A DNA stretch of 64,000 nucleotides from Inquilinus limosus DSM 16000 (GTDB taxonomy: Bacteria > Pseudomonadota > Alphaproteobacteria > DSM-16000 > Inquilinaceae). Under the pieces are notes generated by a model. That model made no database searches. It saw only the letters and a list, made by a program, of their open reading frames with translations, and was not told the origin of the DNA. Position 1 is the stretch's first letter, and each line of letters opens with the position of its first letter. Shown here piece by piece: positions 35,178 through 45,854 of this stretch. The stretch is from NCBI RefSeq assembly GCF_000423185.1, contig NZ_AUHM01000001.1, forward strand, positions 248,001-312,000, given 5' to 3'. A program made the position numbers and the translations under genes.

Positions 35178-35384
35178 CTATTCATCCAGCTTGCCCAGCC
35201 CGATGGCGGCGAGGAGGACGCTGCCGTCATTGGTCAGCGCCCATTTGCCCTGCCGCTCCTCGACCAGGCCGCGGGCCTGCAGGGCCAGGCGCACATGGTC
35301 GGCGACGCCGGGCTCATGGCGGTGGATGCGTCCCAGCGCATCCTTCTCGTCGGCGGACAGGTCGTCGGGTCGAAGCTGCGGCAT
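35178..35384 (-). CDS. Small hypothetical protein
   Basis: 68 residues (MPQLRPDDLSADEKDALGRI...). A perfect-looking ribosome-binding site, GAGGAGG with 5-nt spacing, precedes the ATG, which is the main reason to call it real. The pattern helix-helix then ALQARGLVEERQGKWALTNDGSVLLAAI resembles a small winged-helix fragment, with ARGLV/WALTNDG as the recognition helix and wing. I know no named family. It is downstream of leuA on the same strand, about 105 bp away, separated by a hairpin. Confidence 0.65.
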   Translation of the reverse strand: MPQLRPDDLSADEKDALGRIHRHEPGVADHVRLALQARGLVEERQGKWALTNDGSVLLAAIGLGKLDE

Positions 35385-35452
35385 GGTTCCCTCCTCGGAT
35401 CGCCGCGCCGGCGGGTTGCCGTCGCGTCTCGCAAAACGCCCGACGACCCGAT

Positions 35453-35477
35453 CCGGGTCCGCTGGCCGCGGACCCGG
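35453..35477 (-). terminator. Probable terminator hairpin after leuA
   Basis: A perfect 10-bp stem (CCGGGTCCGC/GCGGACCCGG) with a 5-nt loop begins about 13 bp beyond the leuA stop. The nearest T-run (GTTTTG on the minus strand) is about 18 nt further on, so termination may be partial and allow read-through into the small gene at 35178-35384. Confidence 0.5.
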
Positions 35478-35489
35478 CAGGCCCGAGCC

Positions 35490-37292
<1,803 letters not shown>

Positions 37293-37370
37293 TCAGCGGC
37301 CGGTGATAAGTCGCAGCAGATCCCGGCGGGTGCGGGAAACGGCCTGTTTCGGCAATCGGTCGGGGGTCAT
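37293..37370 (-). promoter_or_regulatory. Second short ORF and stem-loops in the leuA leader
   Basis: A 25-codon frame (MTPDRLPKQ...DLLRLITGR) contains the codons CTG CTG CGA CTT ATC, repeating the LRLI ending of the first leader peptide at 37431-37466. The nucleotides CGACTTATC and CTGATCGGCGC recur in both, so this looks like a partial duplication of the leader. Its ribosome-binding site is weak. The region around its stop folds as CGGCCG...CGGCCG and GGCGC-N3-GCGCC stems. It may be the antiterminator/terminator part of the leader rather than a gene. Confidence 0.4.
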
Positions 37371-37409
37371 GGTGATGGTCCGGAAGAGAGGTCGCAACGG
37401 CTTCGGTTC

Positions 37410-37429
37410 CGGCGCCCCTCGGGGCGCCG
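37410..37429 (-). promoter_or_regulatory. Hairpin directly after the leuL stop codon
   Basis: CGGCGCCCC-TC-GGGGCGCCG, a near-perfect 8-bp stem with a four-base loop, begins immediately after the leader-peptide stop. No T-run follows, so it is more likely a pause or protector stem than the terminator itself. Confidence 0.5.
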
Positions 37430-37430
37430 A

Positions 37431-37466
37431 TCAGATAAGTCGAAGCGTGCGAAGTCGGAACACCAT
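37431..37466 (-). CDS. leuL: leuA leader peptide (leucine-rich)
   Basis: An 11-codon frame, MVFRLRTLRLI, with three Leu codons all CTT, a codon that is rare in this GC-rich genome, and a nearby Ile. AGGTGG stands about 6 nt before the ATG. It lies about 250 bp upstream of leuA on the same strand, with hairpins in between. Such leucine-codon leader peptides control leu operons by ribosome-stalling attenuation: low charged tRNA-Leu stalls the ribosome at the CTT codons and changes the downstream fold. The peptide is seen; the mechanism is inferred. Confidence 0.75.
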   Translation of the reverse strand: MVFRLRTLRLI

Positions 37467-37474
37467 GCCCCCAC

Positions 37475-38377
37475 CTAAGGGGCGGCTGGCCGCTCTGTCA
37501 ACTGAATCCGTTGCTCGGTGACCCGGTCGAAGAAGCCGAGGATGGTCGGGCCGGTGCCCGCCGGCCAGCCATGCGAATACGGCTGCCGGCCGTTCATGGT
37601 CGAGGGCAGGTCGCAGAACACCACCGGGTCGGCGATGTCGCCCTTGCCCCAGCGCTTGCACCGGAAGGTGGCGCTTGCATCGACAGGCGTGGCGGCCAAC
37701 CGGTTCTGGGCGATGCGCTTGTCGCGTTCGGTGATGCCCTGGCGGTAGGGCACCATATTGTCCTTCGGGTTGTGCAGCAGGATCGCCGCCACCTGGCCGC
37801 GGCAGGGACGGACGCTGCCGATGCCGCCGGCGACCACGGCGGTGGCGCGGAACAGGCCGGCGCGGCCGCAGGACAGGTCGTTGACGAAGCTGCCGCCCAT
37901 GGAATGGCCGGCGGCGAAGATCTGGTTCTGGTCGACGCAGAGCGTCGCCTTCAGCCGGGCGAGCAGCGTGTCGACATAGGCCATGTCGCGGTCGGCCCTG
38001 GCGCCCCAGCCGCCCTGGGCCTGCGGATAGACCACGATCGCCGGCCGCGCCGCCGCCCCTTCCAGGTCGAAATAGGTGCGCACCTTCTCGGCCGTGCCGG
38101 TGCGGCCATGGAAGGCCAGGATCAGCCGATAGGGCTTCGACTTGTCGTAGCCGGGTGGCAGGTCGACGATGTAGCGCCAGGACGCGCCCTCGAATTTCAG
38201 CGTCTGCCGCCCGTCCGCCGCCGGGATGCCGCAGCCGCTGGTCGGCTGGGGCGGCAGCTCGGCCATGGTCTGGTTCGGCGCTGCGGGGCGGGGGCCGCCG
38301 CCCGGCGCCGCGCAGGCGGCGACGAGCAGCAGGCAGGCGAGAGCGGCCAGCGGGCCGGCGCGGAGGATCGAAGGCAT
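37475..38377 (-). CDS. Poly(3-hydroxybutyrate) depolymerase/LpqC-like esterase lipoprotein
   Basis: 300 residues. The N-terminus is a lipoprotein signal with Cys near residue 22 (LLVAACAAP). The rest is an alpha/beta hydrolase: RLILAFHGRTG oxyanion region, the nucleophile in AAGHSMGGSFVND, and an LLHNPKDNMVPY acid-loop segment. It belongs with the COG3509-type PHB depolymerase/feruloyl-esterase-like proteins and is probably anchored in the periplasmic face of the envelope. It ends only 8 bp before the leuL ATG on the same strand, so the leuA leader overlaps its 3' flank. The substrate is not determined. Confidence 0.82.
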   Translation of the reverse strand: MPSILRAGPLAALACLLLVAACAAPGGGPRPAAPNQTMAELPPQPTSGCGIPAADGRQTLKFEGASWRYIVDLPPGYDKSKPYRLILAFHGRTGTAEKVRTYFDLEGAAARPAIVVYPQAQGGWGARADRDMAYVDTLLARLKATLCVDQNQIFAAGHSMGGSFVNDLSCGRAGLFRATAVVAGGIGSVRPCRGQVAAILLHNPKDNMVPYRQGITERDKRIAQNRLAATPVDASATFRCKRWGKGDIADPVVFCDLPSTMNGRQPYSHGWPAGTGPTILGFFDRVTEQRIQLTERPAAP

Positions 38378-38382
38378 GGCGG

Positions 38383-38916
38383 TTATTTCTCGCGCAGGCG
38401 CGGCATCAGCTCGACGAAGTTGCAGGGCCGGAACCGGTTGTCGAGCTGGTCTTTGAGGATCAGGTCCCAGGCGTCGCGGCAGGCGGAGGGAGAGCCCGGC
38501 AGCGCGAACAGATAGGTGCCGCCGGCGACCCCGGCGGTGGCCCGGCTCTGGATCGTCGAGGTGCCGATCTTGTCGTGGGACAGCCAGCGGAACAGCTCGC
38601 CGAAGCCGGGAATGTGCTTCTCGTAGACGGCGTGGAACGCCTCCGGCGTCACGTCGCGGCCGGTGACGCCGGTGCCGCCGGTGGCGATGACGACGTCGAC
38701 CTCCGAATCGGCGATCCAGGCACGGAGCTGCGCCTCGATCGCGCCCTGGTCGTCCTTGACGATCCGCCGCTCGCGCACCGTGTGGCCGGCCGCAGCGATG
38801 CGCTCCGCCAGCGTGTCGCCGGACTTGTCGTCGGCGGCCGAGCGCGTGTCGGACACGGTCAGGAGGGCGATGTTGACGGCGATGAACGGACGCGACTCGT
38901 CGATCCGGCCCGGCAT
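38383..38916 (-). CDS. moaB: Molybdenum cofactor biosynthesis protein B
   Basis: 177 residues with the MoaB/MogA fold: [44 protein letters not shown] (molybdopterin-binding loop) and [19 protein letters not shown]. MoaB/MogA adenylylate molybdopterin before molybdenum insertion, although E. coli MoaB itself is dispensable. It is 5 bp upstream of the esterase gene on the same strand. No other moa/moe genes are in the window. Confidence 0.93.
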   Translation of the reverse strand: MPGRIDESRPFIAVNIALLTVSDTRSAADDKSGDTLAERIAAAGHTVRERRIVKDDQGAIEAQLRAWIADSEVDVVIATGGTGVTGRDVTPEAFHAVYEKHIPGFGELFRWLSHDKIGTSTIQSRATAGVAGGTYLFALPGSPSACRDAWDLILKDQLDNRFRPCNFVELMPRLREK

Positions 38917-38990
38917 GTGCCCCCCAATGCTGTGGTCGAGACAGCGGCCAAGCTAGCCGAGGCGCCGCCGCCGGAAAAGTGAAACGAATG

Positions 38991-39860
38991 TCAGGCGTCG
39001 CTCTTGAAGGCGCAGCCCAGTTCGATCATCCGATGCTTCAGCACCAGCAGGTCGCGCCACACGTCGCGCTTCATGCCGGGTTGCCGCAGGATGAAGGCGG
39101 GATGGTAGATCGGCATGGTCGGCACCGGCGCCGGCAGGTCCGGGAAGGCCCGTTCGAACCAGCGGCCATGGATCCGGGTGATGCCCTCGCGCGTCGCCAG
39201 CAGCGCGGCGGCCGAGGTGCCGCCGGCGCAGAGCAGGATCTTCGGCTGCATCAGCGCGATGTGGCGCTCGATGAAGGGCAGCGAGATCGCGATCTCCGCC
39301 GCGTTGGGCTGGCGGTTGCCGGGGGGGCGCCAGTTGACGATGTTGGAGATGTAGACGGTGCTGCGGTCGAGCCCGATGGCCGCCAGCATGCGGTCCAGCA
39401 GCTTGCCCGACTGGCCGACGAAGGGCTTGCCCAGCCGGTCCTCCTCCGCCCCCGGCGCCTCGCCGACGATCATGATGTCGGCGTCGGGATTGCCGTCGGC
39501 GAAGACCATCTGGGTGGCGGTGGCCTTCAGCCCGCAGCCGTCGAAGGCGGCCAGCGCGGCCGCCAGCTCCTCCAGCGTGCTGCAGCCGGCGGCGATGCGG
39601 CGGGCGTCGCCGGTGGCGGCGTCGCTGCCCGGCAGCACCGCGGCGGCCTGCGGGCGCGGCGACGGCCTCGGCTCCGGCTGGACCGGCTGCGGCGGCGCCA
39701 TCTGGACCGGCGCCGACGGCACGGCCGCCACACGCGGCCGGCCGAGCGCGCCCGGATCGTCGCCGATCGCCTCGTCGACGCCGGCGTCCTGGTACCATCT
39801 CAGCAGGGCAATGATCTCGGCGGGCTGCACGGCGGCGGCTGATTCGCTGAACCTGTCCAT
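38991..39860 (-). CDS. Family 4 uracil-DNA glycosylase
   Basis: 289 residues. After a variable, Pro-rich N-terminal third comes the UDG-4 core: [25 protein letters not shown] with iron-sulfur cysteines, [31 protein letters not shown] (motif A GEAPG and the uracil pocket), [30 protein letters not shown] and the C-terminal [11 protein letters not shown] (motif B with the catalytic-site His). It removes uracil from DNA in base-excision repair. Divergent from the ETF-QO gene. Confidence 0.93.
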   Translation of the reverse strand: MDRFSESAAAVQPAEIIALLRWYQDAGVDEAIGDDPGALGRPRVAAVPSAPVQMAPPQPVQPEPRPSPRPQAAAVLPGSDAATGDARRIAAGCSTLEELAAALAAFDGCGLKATATQMVFADGNPDADIMIVGEAPGAEEDRLGKPFVGQSGKLLDRMLAAIGLDRSTVYISNIVNWRPPGNRQPNAAEIAISLPFIERHIALMQPKILLCAGGTSAAALLATREGITRIHGRWFERAFPDLPAPVPTMPIYHPAFILRQPGMKRDVWRDLLVLKHRMIELGCAFKSDA

Positions 39861-40034
39861 GCGCTAGAAGCGACCGGCCCAACCAGCCTGTCAACCCCGG
39901 CGGGCGACCTGACGCAGCGTCATCGGGGCCCGACGCGTCGCAAGCGGAGCCGAAGCCGACGCGACATGATCGGCCATTCGATTCCCGGGATGCATTTCTG
40001 TAGCATGCCGCCAACCGAACGACAGGGACGCGCG

Positions 40035-41681
40035 ATGGAACGCGAATCGATGGAGTACGATGTCGTGATCGTGGGCGCGGGGCCGGCGGGCCTCGCGGCG
40101 GCGATCCGGCTGAAGCAGAAGGCGGCGGAGACCGGGCGCGAGGTCAGCGTCTGCGTGCTGGAGAAGGGGTCCGAGGTCGGCGCCCATATCCTGTCGGGCG
40201 CGGTGCTGGACCCGCGCGCCCTGAACGAGCTGATCCCCGACTGGAAGGAGAAGGGCGCGCCGCTGGACACCCCGGTGGCGACGGACGAGTTCCACTACTA
40301 CACCGGGGTCAGCAGCTTCCGTTTCCCGAACTTCGCCCTGCCGAAGGAGCTGCACAACCACGGCAACTACATCGTCAGCATGGGCCTCGTGACCCGCTGG
40401 CTGGCGCAGCAGGCCGAGGCGCTGGGGGTGGAGATCTATCCCGGCTTCGCCGCGGCCGAGGTGCTGTACCACGAGGACGGCTCGGTCAAGGGCGTGGCCA
40501 CCGGCGACATGGGCATCGGCAAGGACGGCCAGCCGACCGCCAACCACACGCCGGGGATGGAGCTGCACGCCAAGTACACGCTGATCGGCGAGGGCGTGCG
40601 TGGCTCGCTGGCCAAGCAGCTGATGGAGCGCTTCAACCTGCGCGCCGACTGCGACCCGCAGACCTTCGGCCTCGGCGTGAAGGAGCTGTGGGAGGTGAAG
40701 CCCGAGAACCACCGCCCCGGCCTGGTGCAGCACGGCTTCGGCTGGCCGCTGGACAACGAGACCTACGGCGGCAGTTGGGTCTACCATTTCGGCGAGAACC
40801 TGGTCTCGATCGGCTATGTCGTCGCGCTGGACTACAAGAACCCGTACCTGTCGCCCTTCGAGGAGTTCCAGCGCTTCAAGACCCACCCGCTGATCCGCCC
40901 GACGCTGGAGGGCGGCAAGCGCCTGGCCTATGGCGGCCGCGCCATCAACGAGGGCGGGCTGCAGTCGATCCCGAAGCTGACCTTCCCGGGCGGCTGCCTG
41001 ATCGGCTGCTCCGCCGGCTTCGTCAACGTGCCGCGGATCAAGGGCAACCACACCGCGATGAAGAGCGGCATGGTCTGCGCCGAGGCCGTGTTCGACGCCC
41101 TGGCCGAGGGCCGCGAGGGCCATGACGAGGTGACGGCCTATCCGGAGCGGCTGCGCGCCAGCTGGCTGTGGCAGGAGCTGACGGTGGTGCGGAACTGCCG
41201 CCCGGCCTTCCGCTGGGGCACGATCCTGGGCACGCTCTATTCCGGCCTCGAGCTGTGGACCCGCGGCAAGCTGCCCTGGACCCTGCACCACAAGCATGGC
41301 GACCACGAGACGCTGCGCCCGGCCGCCCAGTCGAAGAAGATCGATTATCCGAAGCCGGACGGGGTGATCACCTTCGACCGCCTCTCCTCGGTGTATCTAT
41401 CGAACACCAACCACGAGGAGAACCAGCCGTCGCATCTGAAGCTGAAGGACCCGTCGGTCCCGATCGCCTACACCTTGCCGCTCTATGATGAGCCGGCACA
41501 GCGCTACTGCCCGGCCGGGGTGTACGAGGTGGTGCGCAACGAGGACGGCAGCGATCCGCGCTTCGTGATCAACGCGCAGAACTGCGTGCACTGCAAGACC
41601 TGCGACATCAAGGATCCGAAGCAGAACATCGTCTGGGCCGTGCCGGAGGGCGGCGGCGGCCCGAACTACCAGATGATGTGA
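40035..41681 (+). CDS. Electron transfer flavoprotein-ubiquinone oxidoreductase
   Basis: 548 residues. The FAD motif is [19 protein letters not shown]; then [38 protein letters not shown] and [18 protein letters not shown]; the C-terminal 4Fe-4S cluster ligands are YCPAGVYE and [13 protein letters not shown]. It passes electrons from ETF (fatty-acid and amino-acid dehydrogenases) to ubiquinone at the inner membrane. ATG 40035 was chosen ([14 protein letters not shown]); the frame to 39966 has no conserved sequence. ETF subunit genes are not in the window. Confidence 0.97.
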   Translation: MERESMEYDVVIVGAGPAGLAAAIRLKQKAAETGREVSVCVLEKGSEVGAHILSGAVLDPRALNELIPDWKEKGAPLDTPVATDEFHYYTGVSSFRFPNFALPKELHNHGNYIVSMGLVTRWLAQQAEALGVEIYPGFAAAEVLYHEDGSVKGVATGDMGIGKDGQPTANHTPGMELHAKYTLIGEGVRGSLAKQLMERFNLRADCDPQTFGLGVKELWEVKPENHRPGLVQHGFGWPLDNETYGGSWVYHFGENLVSIGYVVALDYKNPYLSPFEEFQRFKTHPLIRPTLEGGKRLAYGGRAINEGGLQSIPKLTFPGGCLIGCSAGFVNVPRIKGNHTAMKSGMVCAEAVFDALAEGREGHDEVTAYPERLRASWLWQELTVVRNCRPAFRWGTILGTLYSGLELWTRGKLPWTLHHKHGDHETLRPAAQSKKIDYPKPDGVITFDRLSSVYLSNTNHEENQPSHLKLKDPSVPIAYTLPLYDEPAQRYCPAGVYEVVRNEDGSDPRFVINAQNCVHCKTCDIKDPKQNIVWAVPEGGGGPNYQMM

Positions 41682-41760
41682 GGATCGGATCCCGGCGTCC
41701 GGGTGTTGTTCACCCGGCACGCGCGGATTATCGTGCGGACGGGATCATTGCGGGACCAGA

Positions 41761-42174
41761 ATGACGGAAGCCGAGATCACCGACCCCGTCGACCGGCTGC
41801 TCGCGGCCGGGCTGCGGCCGACCCGCCAGCGCGTGGCGCTGGCGCGGCTGCTGTTCGGCGGCTGCGACCGCCACGTCACCGCCGAGGCGCTGCACGGCGA
41901 GGCGCTGTCTGCCGGCCAGGCCATGGCGCTGGCAACCGTCTACAACACCCTGCACCAGTTCACCGAGGCGGGGCTACTGCGCGAGGTGGTGATCGAAGCC
42001 GGGCGGTCCTATTTCGACACGAACACCCGCGACCACCATCATTTCTACCATGAGGCGACGGGCGAGCTGCGCGACGTCCATGGCGAATCGGTGGTGGTCT
42101 CGGCCCTGCCCGACCCGCCGGCCGGCACCCGCATCGCCCGGGTGGATGTGGTGATCCGCCTGGCCGATGAGTGA
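41761..42174 (+). CDS. irr: Fur-family iron response regulator Irr
   Basis: 137 residues. The Fur winged helix is clear (LRPTRQRVALARLLF...HVTAEALHGEAL...ALATVYNTLHQFTEAGLLREV). The CxxC zinc motifs of Fur are missing, and the HHH motif (residues 92-94, TRDHHHFYHE) that marks alphaproteobacterial Irr is present. Irr binds haem and is degraded when iron is replete; under iron limitation it represses haem and iron-storage genes and activates uptake. It follows the ETF-QO gene by 79 bp, with a CCGGGTG/CACCCGG hairpin between. Confidence 0.88.
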   Translation: MTEAEITDPVDRLLAAGLRPTRQRVALARLLFGGCDRHVTAEALHGEALSAGQAMALATVYNTLHQFTEAGLLREVVIEAGRSYFDTNTRDHHHFYHEATGELRDVHGESVVVSALPDPPAGTRIARVDVVIRLADE

Positions 42175-42610
42175 CGGCGCCGGCGCCATGACCGCCGCGC
42201 CCCGCGTCGACGGCCTGCTCGAGACCTCGCTCTACGTCGCCGACCTCGACCGCTCCGCCGCCTTCTACGAGCGCGTCCTGGGCCTGCGCGTGATGCTGCG
42301 CAGCCCGCGGCTGGTGGCGCTGGACGCCGGCCGGCAGGGCGTGCTGCTGCTGTTCCTGGCCGGCGCCACCTCCGAGGACGTGGTCGAGGCCTCCGGCACC
42401 ATCCCGGGGCACGAAGGCACGGGGCGGCTGCACATGGCCTTCGCCGTGCCGGCCGCGGACCTGGCCGCCTGGCGCGGCCGGCTGGCCGAGGCCGGCGTCC
42501 CCCTGACCGGGGAGATGGCCTGGCCGCGCGGCGGCACCAGCCTCTACTTCTCCGACCCCGACGGCCATGTCATCGAGCTGGCGACGCCCGGGCTGTGGCC
42601 GAACTATTGA
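42167..42610 (+). CDS. VOC superfamily (glyoxalase/bleomycin-resistance-like) protein
   Basis: 147 residues with two beta-alpha-beta-beta-beta units: GLLETSLYVADLDRSAAFYERVLGL, then GTGRLHMAFAVPAADLAAWRGRLAEAG and TSLYFSDPDGHVIELATPGLW. Glu in LLETS, His in LHMAF and Glu in VIELA are in the usual metal-ligand positions. Starts overlap irr by 8 bp (ATGAGTGA), so it is translationally coupled to the regulator. The substrate is unknown; an iron- or haem-linked role is only suggested by position. A second ATG at 42188 (MTAAPRVDG) is possible. Confidence 0.85.
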   Translation: MSDGAGAMTAAPRVDGLLETSLYVADLDRSAAFYERVLGLRVMLRSPRLVALDAGRQGVLLLFLAGATSEDVVEASGTIPGHEGTGRLHMAFAVPAADLAAWRGRLAEAGVPLTGEMAWPRGGTSLYFSDPDGHVIELATPGLWPNY

Positions 42611-42613
42611 GAC

Positions 42614-43084
42614 TCAGGCCGGCGACGCCCGGCGGCGATGCCAGCGCAGGCGCGCCATGACGCCGGCGACGAAGACCGAGGCTCCGCCCAGCGCCAGGCC
42701 GACGAGGACGTCCCCGACCGTGTGGCCGCCCACGACCATGACGGCCCCGACGGCCAGGATCAGCGCCGCCGCCGCGGCAACGCGCCAGGGCGACCAGCGC
42801 GGCCAGGCCAGCGCCGCCAGCGTCGTCACCGCGACCACGACCAGGGCCGAATGGCCGCTGGGCAACACCACGCCGACCTGGCCGAACCCGTCCGGATGCC
42901 AGTCGACCAGCGCCCGCGCCGCCTGGACCGCGGCGACCGCCAGGGCCAGCGCCGTCAGGCTGAACAGGGACAGGCGCCACCGGCCGCGGGCGAAGGCGAC
43001 CGCCGCGACGATCACCTGCAGAGGGATCACGACGTACCACCAGCCGAGCAGGCCGATCGACATCAGAAGGACGATCGGTTTCAT
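42614..43084 (-). CDS. PAP2 superfamily membrane phosphatase-like protein
   Basis: 156 residues, four to five hydrophobic helices. Two of the three acid-phosphatase motifs are visible: LPSGHSA (motif 2) and VGGHTVGDVLVG (motif 3 His and Asp). The first motif KxxxxxxRP is not recognisable (RALVDWHPDGFGQ stands in its place), and the Arg of motif 3 (usually SR) is not clear. It may be a divergent lipid phosphatase or have lost activity. ATG 43084 (MKPIVLLM) gives an immediate membrane helix. Convergent with the VOC gene, 3 bp apart. Confidence 0.78.
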   Translation of the reverse strand: MKPIVLLMSIGLLGWWYVVIPLQVIVAAVAFARGRWRLSLFSLTALALAVAAVQAARALVDWHPDGFGQVGVVLPSGHSALVVVAVTTLAALAWPRWSPWRVAAAAALILAVGAVMVVGGHTVGDVLVGLALGGASVFVAGVMARLRWHRRRASPA

Positions 43085-43277
43085 GCCGCCATCATCCCAT
43101 GCGCGACGCCTCGGGCGAAGCGGCATGGCGGCGCAGCCGATCGTCCGAACGGCCGGGCCGAGAGCGACTCCCGGCGGCCATGTTCCATTCCCGCATGGCT
43201 TCGCCCGGAAGAAGGCGTTTCCGATTCGCCGGCCGAACGTTTAGTAAGAACCGTCCCGGGACAGATGAACCGCCTGC

Positions 43278-45851
43278 ATGTCCGCCAGCCTTTCCGTCGC
43301 CGCCGCCCTGCTGAAGCTCCTCGTCGCCACCGCCGGGCCCGAGCTGCACCTGCCTGACGCCGGCCAGCTCGCCAGTTACCAGCCGCCGGAGACCACGCGG
43401 ATCTACGCCGCTGACGGGTCGCTGCTGCGCGAATACTATGTCGAGAACCGGGTGGTGGTGCCGCTCTCCGCCCTTCCGCCCTATCTGGTGCAGGCCTTCA
43501 TCTCGGCCGAGGACCAGAACTTCCGGCGCCATCTTGGCGTCGACCCGTCCGGCCTGGCCCGCGCCATGGTGGCCAACATCCACAACCTGCGGAACGGCCG
43601 GCGGCTCGAAGGCGGCTCGACCATCACCCAGCAGGTGGCGAAGAACCTGCTGCTGACCAGCGAGGTCAGCGCGCTGCGCAAGCTGCGCGAGCTGATCCTG
43701 GCCTTCGAGATCGAGCACCACTTCTCCAAGGACCAGATCCTGGAGATGTATCTCAACGAGATCTATCTCGGCCGCGGCGCCTACGGCGTCGGCGCGGCCT
43801 CGGCCCGCTATTTCGGCAAGCCGCCGGCCGAGCTGTCGCTGTCCGAGGCGGCGTTCCTGGCGGCGCTGCCGAAGGCGCCGAACAACTACAACCCGATCAC
43901 CCGGCCGGAGGCCGCCCGCTCCCGCCGCGACTACGTGCTGGACCGCATGGCGCAGGACGGCGCCATCACCGCCCAGCAGGCGGCGGCGGCCAAGGCCGAG
44001 CCGCTGGCGGTGCGCACCCAGGCACCGCTGGAGACCGTGTACGCGCCCTATTTCGCCGAGGAGGTGCGCCGGTCGCTGCGCCGGGCCTACGGCAACGACC
44101 AGCTCTACCGCGGCGGGCTGGCGGTGCGCACCACCCTCGACCCGCGGCTGCAGCGCCTGGCCGACCGGTCGCTGCGCGCCGGGCTCGAGCGCTTCGACCG
44201 CAACCGCGGCTGGCGCGGGCCGATCGCCAACATCTCGGCCATGCTCGACCTGCCGGCTTCGGCCGAGGAGGTGGCCCAGGCCGAGGCCGCCCAGGCGCCG
44301 GCCCAGCCAGCCGCCACGCCGCCGGCGCAGCAGGGACGGCTTCTCGGCGCGCTGTCGGCCATGGGCGTACGCCTGCCGGAGCAGGAGCAGAAGCCCGCGG
44401 TCGCCCCGACCGCCCCGCCGAAGGACGAGCGCCCGGTGTGGCAGCGCTTCCTCAACGGCATCGACCGGCCGGCCCAGATCGAGGGCTGGACCCTGGCCGT
44501 GGTGCTGGAGGTCGATCGCCAGGCCGCGATCATCGGGCTGGAGGACGGCAGCCGGGGCCGCATCGACCGCGGCGACCTGACCTGGGCCCGCCGCGTCGAG
44601 AACGGCCGCGTCGGCCGGCAGGTCAGCGGCGCCGACGACGTGCTGGCCAAGGGCGACGTGATCTGGGTGGAGCCGAATGAGAAGGGCGCGCCGGCGCCGC
44701 AGCTCGCCGCCTATTCGCTGCGCCAGGTGCCGGAGGTGTCGGGCGCGCTGGTCGCCATCGACCCCTTCACCGGCAAGGTGCTGGCGATGTCGGGCGGCTT
44801 CGACTTCTCGCTCAGCGAGTTCAACCGCGCCACCCAGGCGCAGCGCCAGCCCGGCTCGGCCTTCAAGCCCTTCGTCTACCTCTCGGCGCTGCAGCACGGC
44901 TACACCCCGTCCAGCCTGATCTACGACACGCCGATCTCGGTCGACCAGGGCCAGGGCGGCGGTCGCTACCGGCCGCGCAACTACGGCGGCGGCTTCATCG
45001 GCCTGGCCACGCTGCGCTCGGGCGTCGAGCGGTCGCGCAACGTCATGACCGTGCGCCTGCTGGTCGAGATGGGCCTGCAGCCGGTCAAGGAGACGGCGGA
45101 GGCGTTCGGCATCTACCAGAACATGTCGCTGTACCCGGCGATGGGCCTGGGCGCCGGCGAGACCACGCCGCTGAAGCTGACCACGGCCTATGCCACCATC
45201 GCCAATGGCGGCTACCAGATCAGCCCCTATCTGATCGAGCGGGTGCAGGACCGCGACGGCCGCAGCCTGCCGCAAGGCGCGGTGACTCCGGGCCGCGCCG
45301 ATTGCGTGCCCTGCGCCGCCACCGCCTGGACCGGCCAGCCGGCGCCGGTGCGGCCGCTCGGGCCGCAGCTGGACGACCCGATCGCCAACTACCAGATGAT
45401 CTCGATCCTGCAGGGCGTCACCCAGCGCGGCACCGCCGCCCGCCTCGCCGGCCTGGGCCTGCCGCTGGCCGGCAAGACCGGCACCACCAACGATTCGAAC
45501 GACGTCTGGTTCGTCGGCTTCTCGCCGCGGCTCGCGGTCGGCATCTTCGTCGGCTACGACAAGCCGCGCAGCCTCGGCGCCGGCGCCACCGGCGGCTCGA
45601 TCGCGGTGCCGATCTTCAGCGATTTCATCAAGGACGCGCTGGCCGGGCAGGACCCCGGCGCCTTCGCCGTGCCGCCCGGGGTCAGCTTCGCCTATGTCGA
45701 CCGCCGCAGCGGCTATGCGGCCGAGCCGGGCGGGTCGGACGTGATCATGGAGGCGTTCCGCCCCGGCACCGAGCCGGGCCCGCCGCCGGTCGCCGACACC
45801 TTCGGCGAGACCAGCCAGGACGCCCTGACCGGCACCGGAGGCCTGTACTGA
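43278..45851 (+). CDS. mrcA: Penicillin-binding protein 1A (class A, bifunctional)
   Basis: 857 residues. A short N-terminal hydrophobic segment precedes the GT51 glycosyltransferase domain with the catalytic Glu in SAEDQNFRRHLG (Glu78), GGSTITQQVAKNLLL and the YLNEIYLGRGAYGV motif. An OB-like insertion (about 390-480, WTLAVVLEVDRQAAIIGLEDGSRGRI) is typical of PBP1A. The transpeptidase has S527-A-F-K, SRN near 585 and K733-T-G. It polymerises and crosslinks peptidoglycan on the periplasmic side. The N-terminal cytoplasmic part seems short, and a slightly earlier start is not excluded. It converges on glcF three bases away. Confidence 0.95.
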   Translation: MSASLSVAAALLKLLVATAGPELHLPDAGQLASYQPPETTRIYAADGSLLREYYVENRVVVPLSALPPYLVQAFISAEDQNFRRHLGVDPSGLARAMVANIHNLRNGRRLEGGSTITQQVAKNLLLTSEVSALRKLRELILAFEIEHHFSKDQILEMYLNEIYLGRGAYGVGAASARYFGKPPAELSLSEAAFLAALPKAPNNYNPITRPEAARSRRDYVLDRMAQDGAITAQQAAAAKAEPLAVRTQAPLETVYAPYFAEEVRRSLRRAYGNDQLYRGGLAVRTTLDPRLQRLADRSLRAGLERFDRNRGWRGPIANISAMLDLPASAEEVAQAEAAQAPAQPAATPPAQQGRLLGALSAMGVRLPEQEQKPAVAPTAPPKDERPVWQRFLNGIDRPAQIEGWTLAVVLEVDRQAAIIGLEDGSRGRIDRGDLTWARRVENGRVGRQVSGADDVLAKGDVIWVEPNEKGAPAPQLAAYSLRQVPEVSGALVAIDPFTGKVLAMSGGFDFSLSEFNRATQAQRQPGSAFKPFVYLSALQHGYTPSSLIYDTPISVDQGQGGGRYRPRNYGGGFIGLATLRSGVERSRNVMTVRLLVEMGLQPVKETAEAFGIYQNMSLYPAMGLGAGETTPLKLTTAYATIANGGYQISPYLIERVQDRDGRSLPQGAVTPGRADCVPCAATAWTGQPAPVRPLGPQLDDPIANYQMISILQGVTQRGTAARLAGLGLPLAGKTGTTNDSNDVWFVGFSPRLAVGIFVGYDKPRSLGAGATGGSIAVPIFSDFIKDALAGQDPGAFAVPPGVSFAYVDRRSGYAAEPGGSDVIMEAFRPGTEPGPPPVADTFGETSQDALTGTGGLY

Positions 45852-45854
45852 CGG

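Noticed and set aside
43092-45275. 727-codon frame antisense to the PBP1A gene
   Set aside because: Low-complexity shadow of mrcA; no conserved motif.
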